Below are positions 38,034-46,747 of a DNA stretch of 64,000 nt, in pieces. How positions within the stretch are numbered: the first letter of the stretch is position 1; every line of letters begins with the position of its first letter. This stretch comes from Alicyclobacillus sp. SP_1. Its GTDB lineage: Bacteria > Bacillota > Bacilli > Alicyclobacillales > Alicyclobacillaceae. The stretch covers positions 1-64,000 of the forward strand of contig NZ_JAMCCX010000016.1 of the NCBI RefSeq assembly GCF_024706985.1, read 5' to 3'. Below the pieces are notes generated by a model. It saw nothing but the letters and a program-made list of their open reading frames with translations. It made no database searches and had not been told where the DNA came from. Both the position numbers and the translations under genes were made by a program.

Positions 38034-38074
38034 CCACGTGGTTGAGGAGGAGAACATTCCCTCCACTGAGCGTT

Positions 38075-38150
38075 TGGTTGCGGAGGCAGGACTCGAACCT
38101 GCGACCTTCGGGTTATGAGCCCGACGAGCTGCCAACTGCTCCACCCCGCG
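38075..38150 (-). tRNA. Initiator tRNA-fMet (CAT)
   Basis: A complete 76-base cloverleaf with CCA encoded. The anticodon loop CTCATAA gives anticodon CAT. Initiator features are explicit: an unpaired C1-A72 at the acceptor end and three consecutive G-C pairs (GGG/CCC) in the anticodon stem. The acceptor stem has one G-U pair. The D arm is GAGC-loop-GCTC, and the T arm is GCAGG-TTCGAGT-CCTGC. Confidence 0.97.
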
Positions 38151-38183
38151 TCGACCTTCGTATTGTATCCACCACGCCCTGTC

Positions 38184-38212
38184 ACTATACATGGATTTGC
38201 CCGAAGATGCAA
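38184..38212 (-). promoter_or_regulatory. Promoter of the tRNA-fMet gene
   Basis: TTGCAT (38207-38212) and TATAGT (38184-38189) on the minus strand have a 17-bp spacer. The -10 box is 34 bp upstream of the mature tRNA 5' end. Confidence 0.55.
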
Positions 38213-38224
38213 AGACCGAACAGC

Positions 38225-39640
38225 TCAAGAATAGCGAACCGAGCGTTTTTCGGCCGTCGCTGCCAGCGAGTCGCTGACTTCTTCATTCTCTTCAAGAGAG
38301 CGCTGTTTCATTTCCGGCAATGTGAGCAACGTCAAGGCAATACCGAGCAGCGACACGCCCGCCAGCAAGCCCATCGTATTGCCGAGTCCGGCAGATTTGA
38401 GAATGAGCGGAAGGAGAAACGCCCCTAAGAATCCGCCGATTTTTCCGCCAGCAGCCGAAATCCCGTGTCCTGTACCGCGCAAACTGGTCGGGAAAACTTC
38501 CGACGGAAACAAAAAGGTGGTCGTATTCGGGCCAAATTCAATGAAGAAATAACTGACTCCGTAAATGATGAGGAACAAAATGGGCAATTTGATGACTCCA
38601 GGGACCAGCAGCAGTGCCAAGTAAGCGAGCGCCATGACACCAAATCCAATCACTTGAATCGTCTTACGTCCCAAACTATCCATGAACTTTGCTGCCACAT
38701 AGTATCCAGGAAGCGCCGCCACGAGAAAGATGGCTGCAGCCACCAAGGTCGTAGTGATAAGCGCAGCATGGGGTAATAGAGCCTTCAAAACCAACTGCGA
38801 GGAGACACTGTTCCCGTAAAACGCAACGTCAATGAGGAACCAACTTCCCGCCGTGCCGAGAAGACGAATGAGATTTTTGCGCGTCCACAAAGAATGTTTC
38901 ACGGCTGGAGCTGTTACACGAGCAGCAGCCGGGGCTGGCGCCTTCGCTGCAACATCCGCTCCAGTCAAGTCCGACACGACCTCAGCGGCTTTTGCTCCAT
39001 CTTGCTTGACTGTCAATAAATAGCGTGGTGTCTCCGCCATCTTTCGCCGCAGATAGATGACCGAAGCAGCGGGAATCGCCCCCAAGCCAAGCATCAATCG
39101 CCACGCCAGTGCATGCGGCATGCCAGAGCCGAGAAGAAGCGCAGCAACCAGCGGTCCAGCGAGCAACCCTAAACCCTGCATCGAAAATACCAGCGTCACC
39201 AGTAGGCCGCGGTTTTTGCGATTCGAATATTCACTCATGATGACCGAACTCGTGGGATAATCTCCCCCCACACCAAGACCTACCAAGAAGCGGAAGAACA
39301 AGAGCCATCCAAAGGAGGGAGCCAACGCGCAGAGAATGGCACCGACTGTCAACAGAAATACCTCTGCACCATACATCGCCTTGCGACCCACGATATCCAT
39401 TAAGCGCCCAAAAAAAAGCGCCCCGATGGCTGCCGCTGCCAGCGAAGTACTGTTTAACAGAGCCAACTCGCCCGTGGAAAGATGCCAAATAGGCGTGAGG
39501 ATAGCCGTAACGGTACCGATGATGAACAGATCATAAGCATCCGTGAAAAATCCCATACCAGCAGTAAACATGGTCTTCCAATGGAATTTCTGTAATCCAC
39601 TTTCATCGAATGCTTCCAAGACCCCTGAGTTCGATGACAC
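38225..39640 (-). CDS. MFS transporter, phosphate:H+ symporter-like
   Basis: A 471-residue permease with twelve predicted membrane helices. GLGVGGDYPTSSVIMSEYSNRKNRG is the signature of the phosphate:H+ symporter/Pht1 branch of the major facilitator superfamily; GRLMDIVGRK is the loop 2-3 motif, and FLFPSEVFPTSLRGTGHGISAAGGKIG is the second-half signature. A central Ala/Pro-rich cytoplasmic loop (residues 225-250) divides the halves. Start is GTG at 39640 with AAAGGAGAG upstream. PhoP-box-like repeats upstream support phosphate as the substrate; sugar or organic acid transport is the alternative. Confidence 0.8.
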   Translation of the reverse strand: MSSNSGVLEAFDESGLQKFHWKTMFTAGMGFFTDAYDLFIIGTVTAILTPIWHLSTGELALLNSTSLAAAAIGALFFGRLMDIVGRKAMYGAEVFLLTVGAILCALAPSFGWLLFFRFLVGLGVGGDYPTSSVIMSEYSNRKNRGLLVTLVFSMQGLGLLAGPLVAALLLGSGMPHALAWRLMLGLGAIPAASVIYLRRKMAETPRYLLTVKQDGAKAAEVVSDLTGADVAAKAPAPAAARVTAPAVKHSLWTRKNLIRLLGTAGSWFLIDVAFYGNSVSSQLVLKALLPHAALITTTLVAAAIFLVAALPGYYVAAKFMDSLGRKTIQVIGFGVMALAYLALLLVPGVIKLPILFLIIYGVSYFFIEFGPNTTTFLFPSEVFPTSLRGTGHGISAAGGKIGGFLGAFLLPLILKSAGLGNTMGLLAGVSLLGIALTLLTLPEMKQRSLEENEEVSDSLAATAEKRSVRYS

Positions 39641-39750
39641 TGGGTGTTCTCTCCTTTGGTTTGGCAGAGTTCGATTGACTGTCTTTCGACAAGGAATTCA
39701 ATCTCAATTCAAGTACCTGAAGTCATCCTAGAATTCATTTATTAAGATTC

Positions 39751-39778
39751 GATGTAGTTTGTGTAAACGTTTTGTAAA
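39751..39778 (-). promoter_or_regulatory. PhoP-box-like tandem repeats upstream of the MFS gene
   Basis: On the minus strand TTTACA (39773-39778), TTTACA (39762-39767) and the weaker TACATC (39751-39756) are each separated by exactly 5 bp. This is the 11-bp-phased TTHACA direct repeat of the Bacillus PhoP box. TTAATA at a suitable distance downstream could be the -10 box. Confidence 0.6.
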
Positions 39779-39920
39779 GAACAGCAAAGATCGACACAAT
39801 TCGAAACTTGCGTGACAAACTCCTTCGGACAAGCCTGGAAGAGCATGTACAGCTACACATAAGAATGGACAGAATGGGCACACTACCCATCATTGTTCGA
39901 GTGCGGACGGAGGTGACGCT

Positions 39921-42005
39921 GTGTTCCATTCGTTGTTGTGGCGGAGACAGAGCCGCCACGAAACGTCATCCAATTCACCAGACAACTCACCAAAGTATTC
40001 TTCCGAAGACAGGGCTGGACTGTCCATTTGGATTCACTTGACGGTATGGCCACTGCTCGCAAGCTTTACTGGCGTCACGCTCCTCTTGTTTGGGCTTCGC
40101 GCTGCACCGCTACCCGAAGAGAGCCTGTCCAATCCGACAGACATTGAGTCGAGCGACGGGGCGCGCATCGCAACGTGGTCGATTGCTGGTTCTGGCACGC
40201 ATCACGTGACAGCGAAGGATGTCCCGGAGCGATTGGAGCAAGCAACCATCGCCGTAGAGGATGCCAACTTCTATCGCCATCGCGCCTTCAGTATCCCTTC
40301 TATGGTGCGCGCGACGCTCGTCGATATGCGGCATGGAAAGGTGGTAGAAGGTGGGTCAACGATTACCCAGCAGCTCGCCAAGAACTTGTTCTTGTCGCAA
40401 CATCGCACACTTGCACGCAAACTTCGCGAAGCACTGTACGCCATTCAACTCGAAATCCACGAATCAAAAGACACCATCCTTCTGCAGTATTTGAACGTGG
40501 TCTACTATGGCCAGGGGGCTTACGGGGTTGGTTCTGCATCGGAAATCTATTTCGGAAAACCCGTTCACGAGTTAGACCTCGCCGAGTGCGCCATGCTCGC
40601 TGGATTGACGAAAGGTCCGAGTCTGTATTCGCCGTTGACTCACTACCGTCTCGCCAAGGAGCGCCAGCAGATTGTTCTTGACCGCATGGTGCAATGCGGC
40701 TACATTTCGCGAACAGAAGCAGATGCCGCTTACCAAGAACCGCTGCACTTTGTGAAAAACCATCCACCGCTCGAAGTGGCGCCCTACTTCACTTCGACGG
40801 TCATGGATGAATTGTCCCGACGCTACCATCTGCACAGCGAAGAATTGCTGCAAGGTGGCGCGACGGTCGTAACCACCTTAGACAACCTTTTGCAAAATGC
40901 GGCGGAGCGGGCCATTGCCAGCACCTTGCCGAGCAGCAGCCACATTCAAGCCGCATTGATCGCCATCGATCCGAAGACAGGCGCCATTCGCGCCATGGTC
41001 GGAGGCCGGAACTTTCAGCGCAGCCCGTACAATCGAGTGTTGGCAGAGCGCCAACCGGGATCGACCTTCAAAGCATTGCTATACACATCAGCTCTTCTGC
41101 ACCACTGGTCGCCCGCGCGTGAAGTGAACAGTCAGTTGACCACCTTCGTCCGCGGCGATAGTAGCCAAAGAAACCTCTACACCGTCCACGACTACGGTGA
41201 TTTCTATGCAGGTCGGCCGATTACGCTGCGCGAAGCTATCGCCCGCAGCGACAACGTCTACGCAGTCACCACCAATGTCCAGGTCGGTCCAAAAGCCGTA
41301 GCTGAAACGGCGCACGCGATGGGCATTACGTCACCACTCGAGGCTTATCCATCGCTCGCTCTCGGCGTCTCGCCCACAAGCCCACTGCAAATGGCCACGG
41401 CCTACGCCACGCTCGCAAACGGCGGCATTCGCGTGACGCCATACACAGTCGAGGAAATCCGTTCGGAGTGGCGGCAGCAGGATGTTCACGCAGAACACAT
41501 TAGCGCGCCAGTTCTGTCACCGCAGGTCGCTTTTCAGGTGACCGACTTGCTGCGCAGTGTGCTCGAGCCGCACGGCACAGGATACGGCGTGCACAACTAC
41601 CTGCACACCATGGCAGCGGCGAAGACGGGGACCACTGACACAGACGCTTGGATGGTCGGCTACACGCCGAGCCTCGTGTGTGCGGTCTGGGTAGGGTACG
41701 ACAACAACCAGCCCCTCACCGTCTCGGAGTCGCACTTAGCAGCGCCAATTTGGGCGAAATTCATGGGCACCGCGCAAGACCACCTGCCCACACCATGGTA
41801 TAGGCCGCCATCCGGACTCGTGCAACGCACGGTCGATCCGCTCACGGGCGCGCTCGCCACGAACCTCTGCCGCACCACGGAGACGGACTACTTCCAGCCG
41901 GGTAGCGAACCGGTTGAATCGTGCCCACTCCATCAACCAGCGCCAGGGCCGATACACCGTCTAAACGGCCTCTGGCCCTGGGTTCGCCATCTCTTTGGCG
42001 GTTGA
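39921..42005 (+). CDS. Class A penicillin-binding protein (glycosyltransferase/transpeptidase)
   Basis: A 694-residue bifunctional peptidoglycan synthase, PBP1A/2C type. One N-terminal membrane helix (about residues 38-60) anchors it. The GT51 domain shows IAVEDANFYRHRAFS, GGSTITQQLAKNLFLS and KLREALYAIQLE. The transpeptidase domain has the serine SxxK in QPGSTFKALL, SxN in ARSDNVYAV and KTG in AAAKTGTTDTDAW. The tail holds two cysteines (LCRTTETDYF, SCPLHQ). Start is GTG at 39921 behind GGAGGTGA. It stands alone, divergent from the MFS gene. Confidence 0.93.
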   Translation: MFHSLLWRRQSRHETSSNSPDNSPKYSSEDRAGLSIWIHLTVWPLLASFTGVTLLLFGLRAAPLPEESLSNPTDIESSDGARIATWSIAGSGTHHVTAKDVPERLEQATIAVEDANFYRHRAFSIPSMVRATLVDMRHGKVVEGGSTITQQLAKNLFLSQHRTLARKLREALYAIQLEIHESKDTILLQYLNVVYYGQGAYGVGSASEIYFGKPVHELDLAECAMLAGLTKGPSLYSPLTHYRLAKERQQIVLDRMVQCGYISRTEADAAYQEPLHFVKNHPPLEVAPYFTSTVMDELSRRYHLHSEELLQGGATVVTTLDNLLQNAAERAIASTLPSSSHIQAALIAIDPKTGAIRAMVGGRNFQRSPYNRVLAERQPGSTFKALLYTSALLHHWSPAREVNSQLTTFVRGDSSQRNLYTVHDYGDFYAGRPITLREAIARSDNVYAVTTNVQVGPKAVAETAHAMGITSPLEAYPSLALGVSPTSPLQMATAYATLANGGIRVTPYTVEEIRSEWRQQDVHAEHISAPVLSPQVAFQVTDLLRSVLEPHGTGYGVHNYLHTMAAAKTGTTDTDAWMVGYTPSLVCAVWVGYDNNQPLTVSESHLAAPIWAKFMGTAQDHLPTPWYRPPSGLVQRTVDPLTGALATNLCRTTETDYFQPGSEPVESCPLHQPAPGPIHRLNGLWPWVRHLFGG

Positions 42006-42131
42006 TGCGGCCCATCGCCTTAGCCCCCGCGAAGGCGCTCACAGAATCGTGGAAAGATGCGGAAAGCGTGGCGCCAAGCAGCGCAGGATATGTGGTAAAA
42101 TGACGGCAATCTCGAGAGAGGAGCCTGCCCT

Positions 42132-43322
42132 GTGGTCCAACGTCTTTCCCAACGCGTACAGCAAATCGCTCCATCGGCGACCATGAGTGTGGACGCCAAA
42201 ACGAAGGCGCTTCTGCAGGCAGGCCAACCGGTCGTCAACATGAGTGTCGGTGAACCGGACTTCGACACGCCGGTGGCCGCTGCGTTCGCTGGAGTTCAGG
42301 CCATCGTCAACGGCAACACGCGCTACACGGCAGCCGCCGGAACGGTGGAACTGCGTCGAGCCATCGCCGAAAAGCTCGCACGAGAAAATGGACTGGCCTA
42401 CACACCGAATCAAATTGTCGTCTCGTCTGGAGCCAAACACACACTGTACAACATCTTTATGAGCATCCTTGACCCGGGTGACGAAGTTATTGTTCCTGCG
42501 CCGTACTGGGTGTCCTACCCAGAGCAAATTCGCCTGGCTGGCGGAGTCCCCGTGGTGGTCGAGAGCGATGAATCGACGGGCTTCAAGATGACCCCTGAAC
42601 GCTTGGCCGCCGCCCTCACGAAAAAGACCAAGGCAGTCTTGCTGAACTCCCCCAACAACCCCACAGGGGCGGTCTATAACGCGTCCGAATTGCGCGCTTT
42701 GGGGGATGTCTTACAAAACCACGACTGTCTGATTGTGACCGACGAAATTTACGAAAAATTGGTGTACGGCGTAGAATATACGTCTTTTGCCGCTGCGTGT
42801 CCTGACCTCATGGACCGCACTCTGCTCGTCAATGGATTTTCGAAAGCATTTGCCATGACGGGCTGGCGCCTCGGTTACGTTGCCTGTGCGGAGGATTTGG
42901 CGACTGCGATGGCTTCGTTACAGAGTCACGGCACAGGAAGTCCTTCGACCATGTCTCAAGCGGCGGGACTGGCTGCATTTGCTGCGTTTAACTCAGATGT
43001 CGTCTCGGCTTTCTGGCGTCGACGCGACGTCTTGGTCGCTGGCCTGCGCAACATTGCTGGCATTGAGTGCGAACTGCCAGACGGGGCGTTCTACGTGTTC
43101 CCCAACGTGCGGGCCGCATTTGGGCGTGCCTACGAAGGTCGAGTCATCGGCAATGCCTTGGACTATGCTGAAGTTTTATTAGAAAAGCATTGGGTGGCGA
43201 CTGTGCCCGGAGACGCTTTTGGCGCTCCAAACAACATTCGACTGTCCTACGCTACATCGCTGCAAAATGTCGAGGAAGCGTTGCGCCGCATTCAAGACTT
43301 TCATCGGGTGCTCGGCTTCTGA
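42132..43322 (+). CDS. Class I aspartate aminotransferase family enzyme
   Basis: A 396-residue PLP enzyme of the aspartate aminotransferase Ib subgroup. Marks: ATMSVDAKTKALLQAGQPVVNMSVGEPDFDTP, NTRYTAAAGTVELRRAIAEKL, the substrate loop LNSPNNPTGAVY, ivTDEIYEKLVYG and the PLP lysine in NGFSKAFAMTGWRLGY; the carboxylate-binding Arg is in RLSYATS. Start is GTG at 42132 with GAGGAG upstream. It differs from the DapL-like gene at 4804. It probably interconverts aspartate and oxaloacetate; related prephenate or alanine specificity is not excluded. Confidence 0.9.
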   Translation: MVQRLSQRVQQIAPSATMSVDAKTKALLQAGQPVVNMSVGEPDFDTPVAAAFAGVQAIVNGNTRYTAAAGTVELRRAIAEKLARENGLAYTPNQIVVSSGAKHTLYNIFMSILDPGDEVIVPAPYWVSYPEQIRLAGGVPVVVESDESTGFKMTPERLAAALTKKTKAVLLNSPNNPTGAVYNASELRALGDVLQNHDCLIVTDEIYEKLVYGVEYTSFAAACPDLMDRTLLVNGFSKAFAMTGWRLGYVACAEDLATAMASLQSHGTGSPSTMSQAAGLAAFAAFNSDVVSAFWRRRDVLVAGLRNIAGIECELPDGAFYVFPNVRAAFGRAYEGRVIGNALDYAEVLLEKHWVATVPGDAFGAPNNIRLSYATSLQNVEEALRRIQDFHRVLGF

Positions 43323-43416
43323 CCGAGCGCTCCGCTGCACATCTGAAGGCCTGCTTCGCCATCGCCACTCCTTGGCACACGGACGACTGCCAATCCATAC
43401 ATTAATGGAAGGAACC

Positions 43417-44160
43417 ATGTCGAGACCGACACCATGGCCCCAGCGTTTCGGGGAGGCGATAGGATTGGCAGGAAACAGTAAGTCGACCAGTTCAACACCG
43501 AGATCGACCTCAACGCGCCGCGGCAACTCGGCGGCTCGAAAAAATGCAGGAAAACGCCGCAAACCAACCGTCAAGCCAGCAAGTTCTAGCAATGCAAAGG
43601 CGGACGGCGGTTCGGCACCAAAAAAACCAGGGACACTCTCTCAGTTATTGACTCCAAAAAATTTGCAGCAGTCGGTCAAAGCGGTCGGCAACGTGCGTTC
43701 CACCGTAAAAAATTGGCTAGGCTATCTGCAGCAGGCGGATGTCTGGCTGGACAGTGTGTACAGTACAACCAATTCTTTAAAAGAAGCGGGCATCTTGGAC
43801 CGGTTGGCGAAGTCGAAGGGACGGAAGTTATCCACGGAAGACTTCACCACGATTCTGTCGTCCATTCTCAACACCCCTCTCGGTGACCGAATGATGAAAG
43901 GTCTCGGAGGCGGCGCAGACGATGCACCCGCAGATGCGGCCACCGCCGCTTCCGGCACCAAAGACGAAGGAGTAGCCAGCGGCACCGCCCGCCCTCAGGC
44001 GCCACCTGGGCCTGGTCCCGGAGTGGAACCTGGCGTGAGCAGGCCGGGCAGTGCGGCGGCGCCAACAGCGCCACCCGGAGTGGCCCGACCACAGACCCCA
44101 CCACCAGGGGCGCCACTTCCCCCTCCCCCGCAGCAACCTCCCTATCCAGGCGCATTCTAA
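43417..44160 (+). CDS. Hypothetical protein with basic and proline-rich low-complexity ends
   Basis: A 247-residue protein that I do not recognise. Residues 20-70 are Ser/Thr/Lys/Arg-rich and probably disordered. Residues 75-165 form the only folded-looking segment (LTPKNLQQSVKAVGNVRSTVKNW, ADVWLDSVYSTTNSLKEAG, LSTEDFTTILSSILNTPLGDRMM), largely helical. The last 80 residues are a Pro/Gly/Ala-rich tail with PPG and PP runs. Such architecture resembles spore-coat or coat-morphogenesis proteins of Bacillales, but that is only analogy. Starts at ATG 43417 or 43405. It is convergent with another small protein at 44315. Confidence 0.65.
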   Translation: MSRPTPWPQRFGEAIGLAGNSKSTSSTPRSTSTRRGNSAARKNAGKRRKPTVKPASSSNAKADGGSAPKKPGTLSQLLTPKNLQQSVKAVGNVRSTVKNWLGYLQQADVWLDSVYSTTNSLKEAGILDRLAKSKGRKLSTEDFTTILSSILNTPLGDRMMKGLGGGADDAPADAATAASGTKDEGVASGTARPQAPPGPGPGVEPGVSRPGSAAAPTAPPGVARPQTPPPGAPLPPPPQQPPYPGAF

Positions 44161-44177
44161 CGAGAATGCGCCATTTT
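44149..44177 (+). terminator. Terminator overlapping the end of the proline-rich gene
   Basis: GGCGCATTCT and AGAATGCGCC pair over 10 bp around a 4-base loop that contains the stop codon region, followed by ATTTTAGT. Confidence 0.75.
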
Positions 44178-44260
44178 AGTGTGCAGCTTGTCTCGGCCCC
44201 GTGCCTCGCGAGATATCTGAGCGATGGCGATGCGACTGGGTGGAAGCGCCGGATGCGCAG

Positions 44261-44297
44261 TAGAAAATGCCTCCAGACGGATGGCGCCTGGAGGCAT
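44261..44297 (-). terminator. Terminator after the small gene at 44315
   Basis: ATGCCTCCAG and CTGGAGGCAT form a 10-bp stem. On the minus strand it is followed by TTTTCTA, 18 bp after the stop codon. Confidence 0.75.
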
Positions 44298-44314
44298 GGT
44301 GCAGATGCCCGATG

Positions 44315-44776
44315 TCAGTTCTTCGATTTGGGAACGAATTTCTTGATTTCTTTCAGCGTCTGCTCATCGACATTTTTGCCGTATTTCTTCACCAAATCGT
44401 CGACGCTCGCATTCGGTCCATCTTTCGTGGCGTCCGTATACGCGTGAAGAAATTGCTTCAGGCGCTGCTCAGGTACGGGCAGACCCAACTTATCGGCAAA
44501 CGATTTGGCCAGCGACTCGACTTCCTGCGGGTCCTTCCACTGCTCAGGCTTCACTTTTTTCACGTCGTCGAGAATTTGAAAGATGGCTTTGCGCTTTCCC
44601 GACAAATTGGACTTCAACGTATTTAACGGCGCCCCCGTCTGTTGGCGAGTTTGTTCTTGCTGCAACTCCGGTTGCACAGAGCTCTCTGCCACTGGGGGGG
44701 TAGCCGGACTGCGGCGACGCGGCGCGGCAGCCCGTGGCCGCTTCCCTGCATTTCCACGCCCAACTCGATTCGGCAC
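44315..44776 (-). CDS. Hypothetical small protein with disordered N-terminus and helical C-terminus
   Basis: A 153-residue protein. Start is GTG at 44776, which has a perfect AGGAGG upstream; the longer open frame to 45262 lies inside moaA. Residues 1-50 are Arg/Ala/Pro/Gln-rich and disordered. Residues 58-153 look folded and helical (KRKAIFQILDDVKKVKPEQW, DPQEVESLAKSFADKLGL, RLKQFLHAYTDATKDG, DDLVKKYGKNVDEQTLKEIKKFVPK). Its style recalls small Bacillales sporulation proteins such as stage VI SpoVIF, but I cannot assign it. It lies 160 bp downstream of moaA. Confidence 0.7.
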   Translation of the reverse strand: MPNRVGRGNAGKRPRAAAPRRRSPATPPVAESSVQPELQQEQTRQQTGAPLNTLKSNLSGKRKAIFQILDDVKKVKPEQWKDPQEVESLAKSFADKLGLPVPEQRLKQFLHAYTDATKDGPNASVDDLVKKYGKNVDEQTLKEIKKFVPKSKN

Positions 44777-44936
44777 GATAGTTCCTCCTCTGCCTTGATA
44801 TCTCCTGGCGGAGTCTCTCCCTAACGTATGCCGAGACGGACGTTGGGCGTGCACAATGTGTCCCAACAGAAGACAAAACAGGCGCTCACCCACGAGAGGG
44901 GCCGAGCCGCCCGCCTGGAAGAAAGCCCATAGAGCC

Positions 44937-45959
44937 TTATCCGCCGATCTTTGACATCTCCACCTTGGGCAGCCCCCCCGTCGCCTTCGTACGCAGCTCT
45001 GAGTATCGGTCGTCCCGGCGCCTCCACACCGTTTCCAAAGAGGTGAGAATCGTATCGTCATCCGCACCGGATCGGACCAACTGCCGGAGGTCAAACCCAT
45101 CGGAGCCGAACAGGCAGGTAAAGAGTTTCCCATCGGACGAAAGTCGGGCTCTCGTACAACCGCGACAGAACGGCTGCGTGACGGACGTGATGAGGCCAAA
45201 TTCGCCAGCGCCGTCGTCGTAGGCATACCGTTTTGCCACCTCGCCCGAGTAGTGGGCGTCAAGAGCGTGTAATGGCCACCGCGACGACAAGAGCGCCAAA
45301 ATATCTTTCGCTGGCACGACGTCGTCTAATCGCCAGCCATTGGTGTTGCCTACATCCATGTATTCAATGAAGCGCAGTATGTGGGGAGTTCCTCGAAAGT
45401 GTTCCGCCATCTCGAGAACTGCAGAGTCGTTTTTGCCCCGCTGAACGACCATATTTACCTTGACAGGGCCAAGCCCGGCTGCCTCGGCCGCCTCAATTCC
45501 GGCGAGAACGCGGCGCACCGGGAAGTGGACGTCGTTTAACTTCCCGAACACTTCGTCGGACAATGCATCGAGGGATACGGTGACGCGCCGCAGTCCGGCG
45601 TTCTTCAAGGCCACGGCACGGCTCGGGGTGAGGAGCGAGCCATTGGTCGTCAGCGCGATGTCAAGAACACCCGGAATGGTGGCGAGCAATTCCACCAAAT
45701 GTTCCAAGTTTCGACGCAGCAGCGGTTCTCCTCCAGTGATGCGCAGTTTGACCACCCCGAGTTGCACGAAGAGGCGGGTGAGTCGAGCAGTCTCCTCGAA
45801 AGTGAGCAACTGCGACTGCGGGAGAAAGACAAAGTCTGGCCCAAAGACTTCCTTCGGCATGCAGTAGGTACAGCGAAAATTGCATCGATCCGTGACGGAA
45901 ATCCGCAAATCATGCAAGGCACGGCCACGCACATCGACGAGCGGCTCCTTTGATTCCAT
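44937..45959 (-). CDS. moaA: GTP 3',8-cyclase MoaA
   Basis: A 340-residue radical SAM enzyme that starts molybdenum cofactor synthesis by converting GTP to 3',8-cyclo-GTP. The N-terminal cluster motif is ISVTDRCNFRCTYCMP; RITGGEPLLRRNLEHLV follows. The second cluster, which binds GTP, uses the cysteines of PFCRGCTRARLSSDGKLFTCLF. The C-terminus ends in the GG tail (SKIGG) required for MoaA activity. No other moa or moe gene lies in the window. Confidence 0.95.
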   Translation of the reverse strand: MESKEPLVDVRGRALHDLRISVTDRCNFRCTYCMPKEVFGPDFVFLPQSQLLTFEETARLTRLFVQLGVVKLRITGGEPLLRRNLEHLVELLATIPGVLDIALTTNGSLLTPSRAVALKNAGLRRVTVSLDALSDEVFGKLNDVHFPVRRVLAGIEAAEAAGLGPVKVNMVVQRGKNDSAVLEMAEHFRGTPHILRFIEYMDVGNTNGWRLDDVVPAKDILALLSSRWPLHALDAHYSGEVAKRYAYDDGAGEFGLITSVTQPFCRGCTRARLSSDGKLFTCLFGSDGFDLRQLVRSGADDDTILTSLETVWRRRDDRYSELRTKATGGLPKVEMSKIGG

Positions 45960-46258
45960 TCTGACACCCCCAACTCGTGTTATTTCCCGAGAAATATGTC
46001 GATCACGCTCGAAAATTCCTCACTTTATCTGCGACTCCGCACCTCGGAGCAGGTTCCGGGAAAGGATTCGCCCGCGTTAGACACTTCATCAACAAGCATA
46101 CCACAGGGGGTAAAAGGCCAACCGCGGACTTCGTGTACAACCATTATACGTGACTGAATTCGTCAACACATCGTCACCCCCAACCACAGGCACAACCCAA
46201 TCGCGTCACACGACTTCTTGGTGGCCCGAAAGAACACGAAGAGGGGAAGAAAGCGCTG
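45960..46258. other. Divergent intergenic region between moaA and mgsA
   Basis: About 300 bp with no gene. A small stem (CTCCG/CGGAG) lies in the moaA leader, but I could not match it to the molybdenum-cofactor riboswitch. No clear sigma-A boxes were seen for either gene. Confidence 0.4.
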
Positions 46259-46324
46259 ATGTATGGTATCTTTAGCTTACTACCGATGGTGCTCCAAATC
46301 GGCTTGGGGATGGTGTTGGCGTGA
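46259..46324 (+). CDS. Possible 21-residue hydrophobic leader peptide before mgsA
   Basis: ATG at 46259 opens a 21-codon frame (starting [13 protein letters not shown] and continuing with IGLGMVLA). It is almost entirely hydrophobic, long enough for one membrane helix. Its TGA stop overlaps the GTG start of mgsA (GTGA), suggesting coupled translation. A purine-rich AGAGGGGAAG lies upstream, somewhat far from the ATG. It may be a real small membrane protein, a leader peptide, or chance. Confidence 0.35.
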   Translation: MYGIFSLLPMVLQIGLGMVLA

Positions 46325-46743
46325 ACATTGCCTTGATTTCGCACGATAACCTGAAAGAGTGGATGGTCAATTTCGCCATTGCTTACGAGGGGATTCTCAG
46401 CCAAGCGGAACTGTATGCCACTGGAACGACGGGCGCCCGCATCATGGCTGCAACGTCTCTGAAAGTTCACCGCCTGCAGTCCGGACCATACGGCGGAGAC
46501 CAACAAATTGGGGCGTTGATTGCGCAGGACCTGATAAACCTCGTGATTTTTTTGCGCGATCCGCTGACCGCACAACCGCACGAACCGGACATCACGGCTT
46601 TGCTGCGCCTGTGCGACGTTCACAACGTTCCTGTAGCAACCAATTTGGCGACAGCTGAGGTGCTCATCCGCTCGGTGCAACGAGGTTATTTGCCGTCTAC
46701 GCCCAAGCCGCTCTTCACGACGCCATCAGAATGGAAGGTGTGA
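46321..46743 (+). CDS. mgsA: Methylglyoxal synthase MgsA
   Basis: A 140-residue cytosolic enzyme that converts dihydroxyacetone phosphate to methylglyoxal and phosphate, relieving sugar-phosphate stress. Family marks are the N-terminal [14 protein letters not shown] with the catalytic His, ATGTTG, the catalytic Asp in [14 protein letters not shown], and [38 protein letters not shown]. Start is GTG at 46321. It has a stop-start overlap with a tiny upstream ORF and is followed after 4 bp by the M24 peptidase gene. Confidence 0.93.
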   Translation: MNIALISHDNLKEWMVNFAIAYEGILSQAELYATGTTGARIMAATSLKVHRLQSGPYGGDQQIGALIAQDLINLVIFLRDPLTAQPHEPDITALLRLCDVHNVPVATNLATAEVLIRSVQRGYLPSTPKPLFTTPSEWKV

Positions 46744-46747
46744 GCAG

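Noticed and set aside
38004-38212. The long N-terminal extension of speE reading through the tRNA gene
   Set aside because: It crosses the tRNA, its terminator and a promoter, and lacks a ribosome site; the frame is open by chance.
44777-45262. N-terminal extension of the gene at 44315 into moaA
   Set aside because: It would overlap moaA on the same strand for over 300 bp, while a perfect AGGAGG precedes the GTG at 44776.
45960-46258. A molybdenum-cofactor riboswitch upstream of moaA
   Set aside because: Only a short CTCCG/CGGAG stem was found; the conserved core of the known motif could not be matched by eye.
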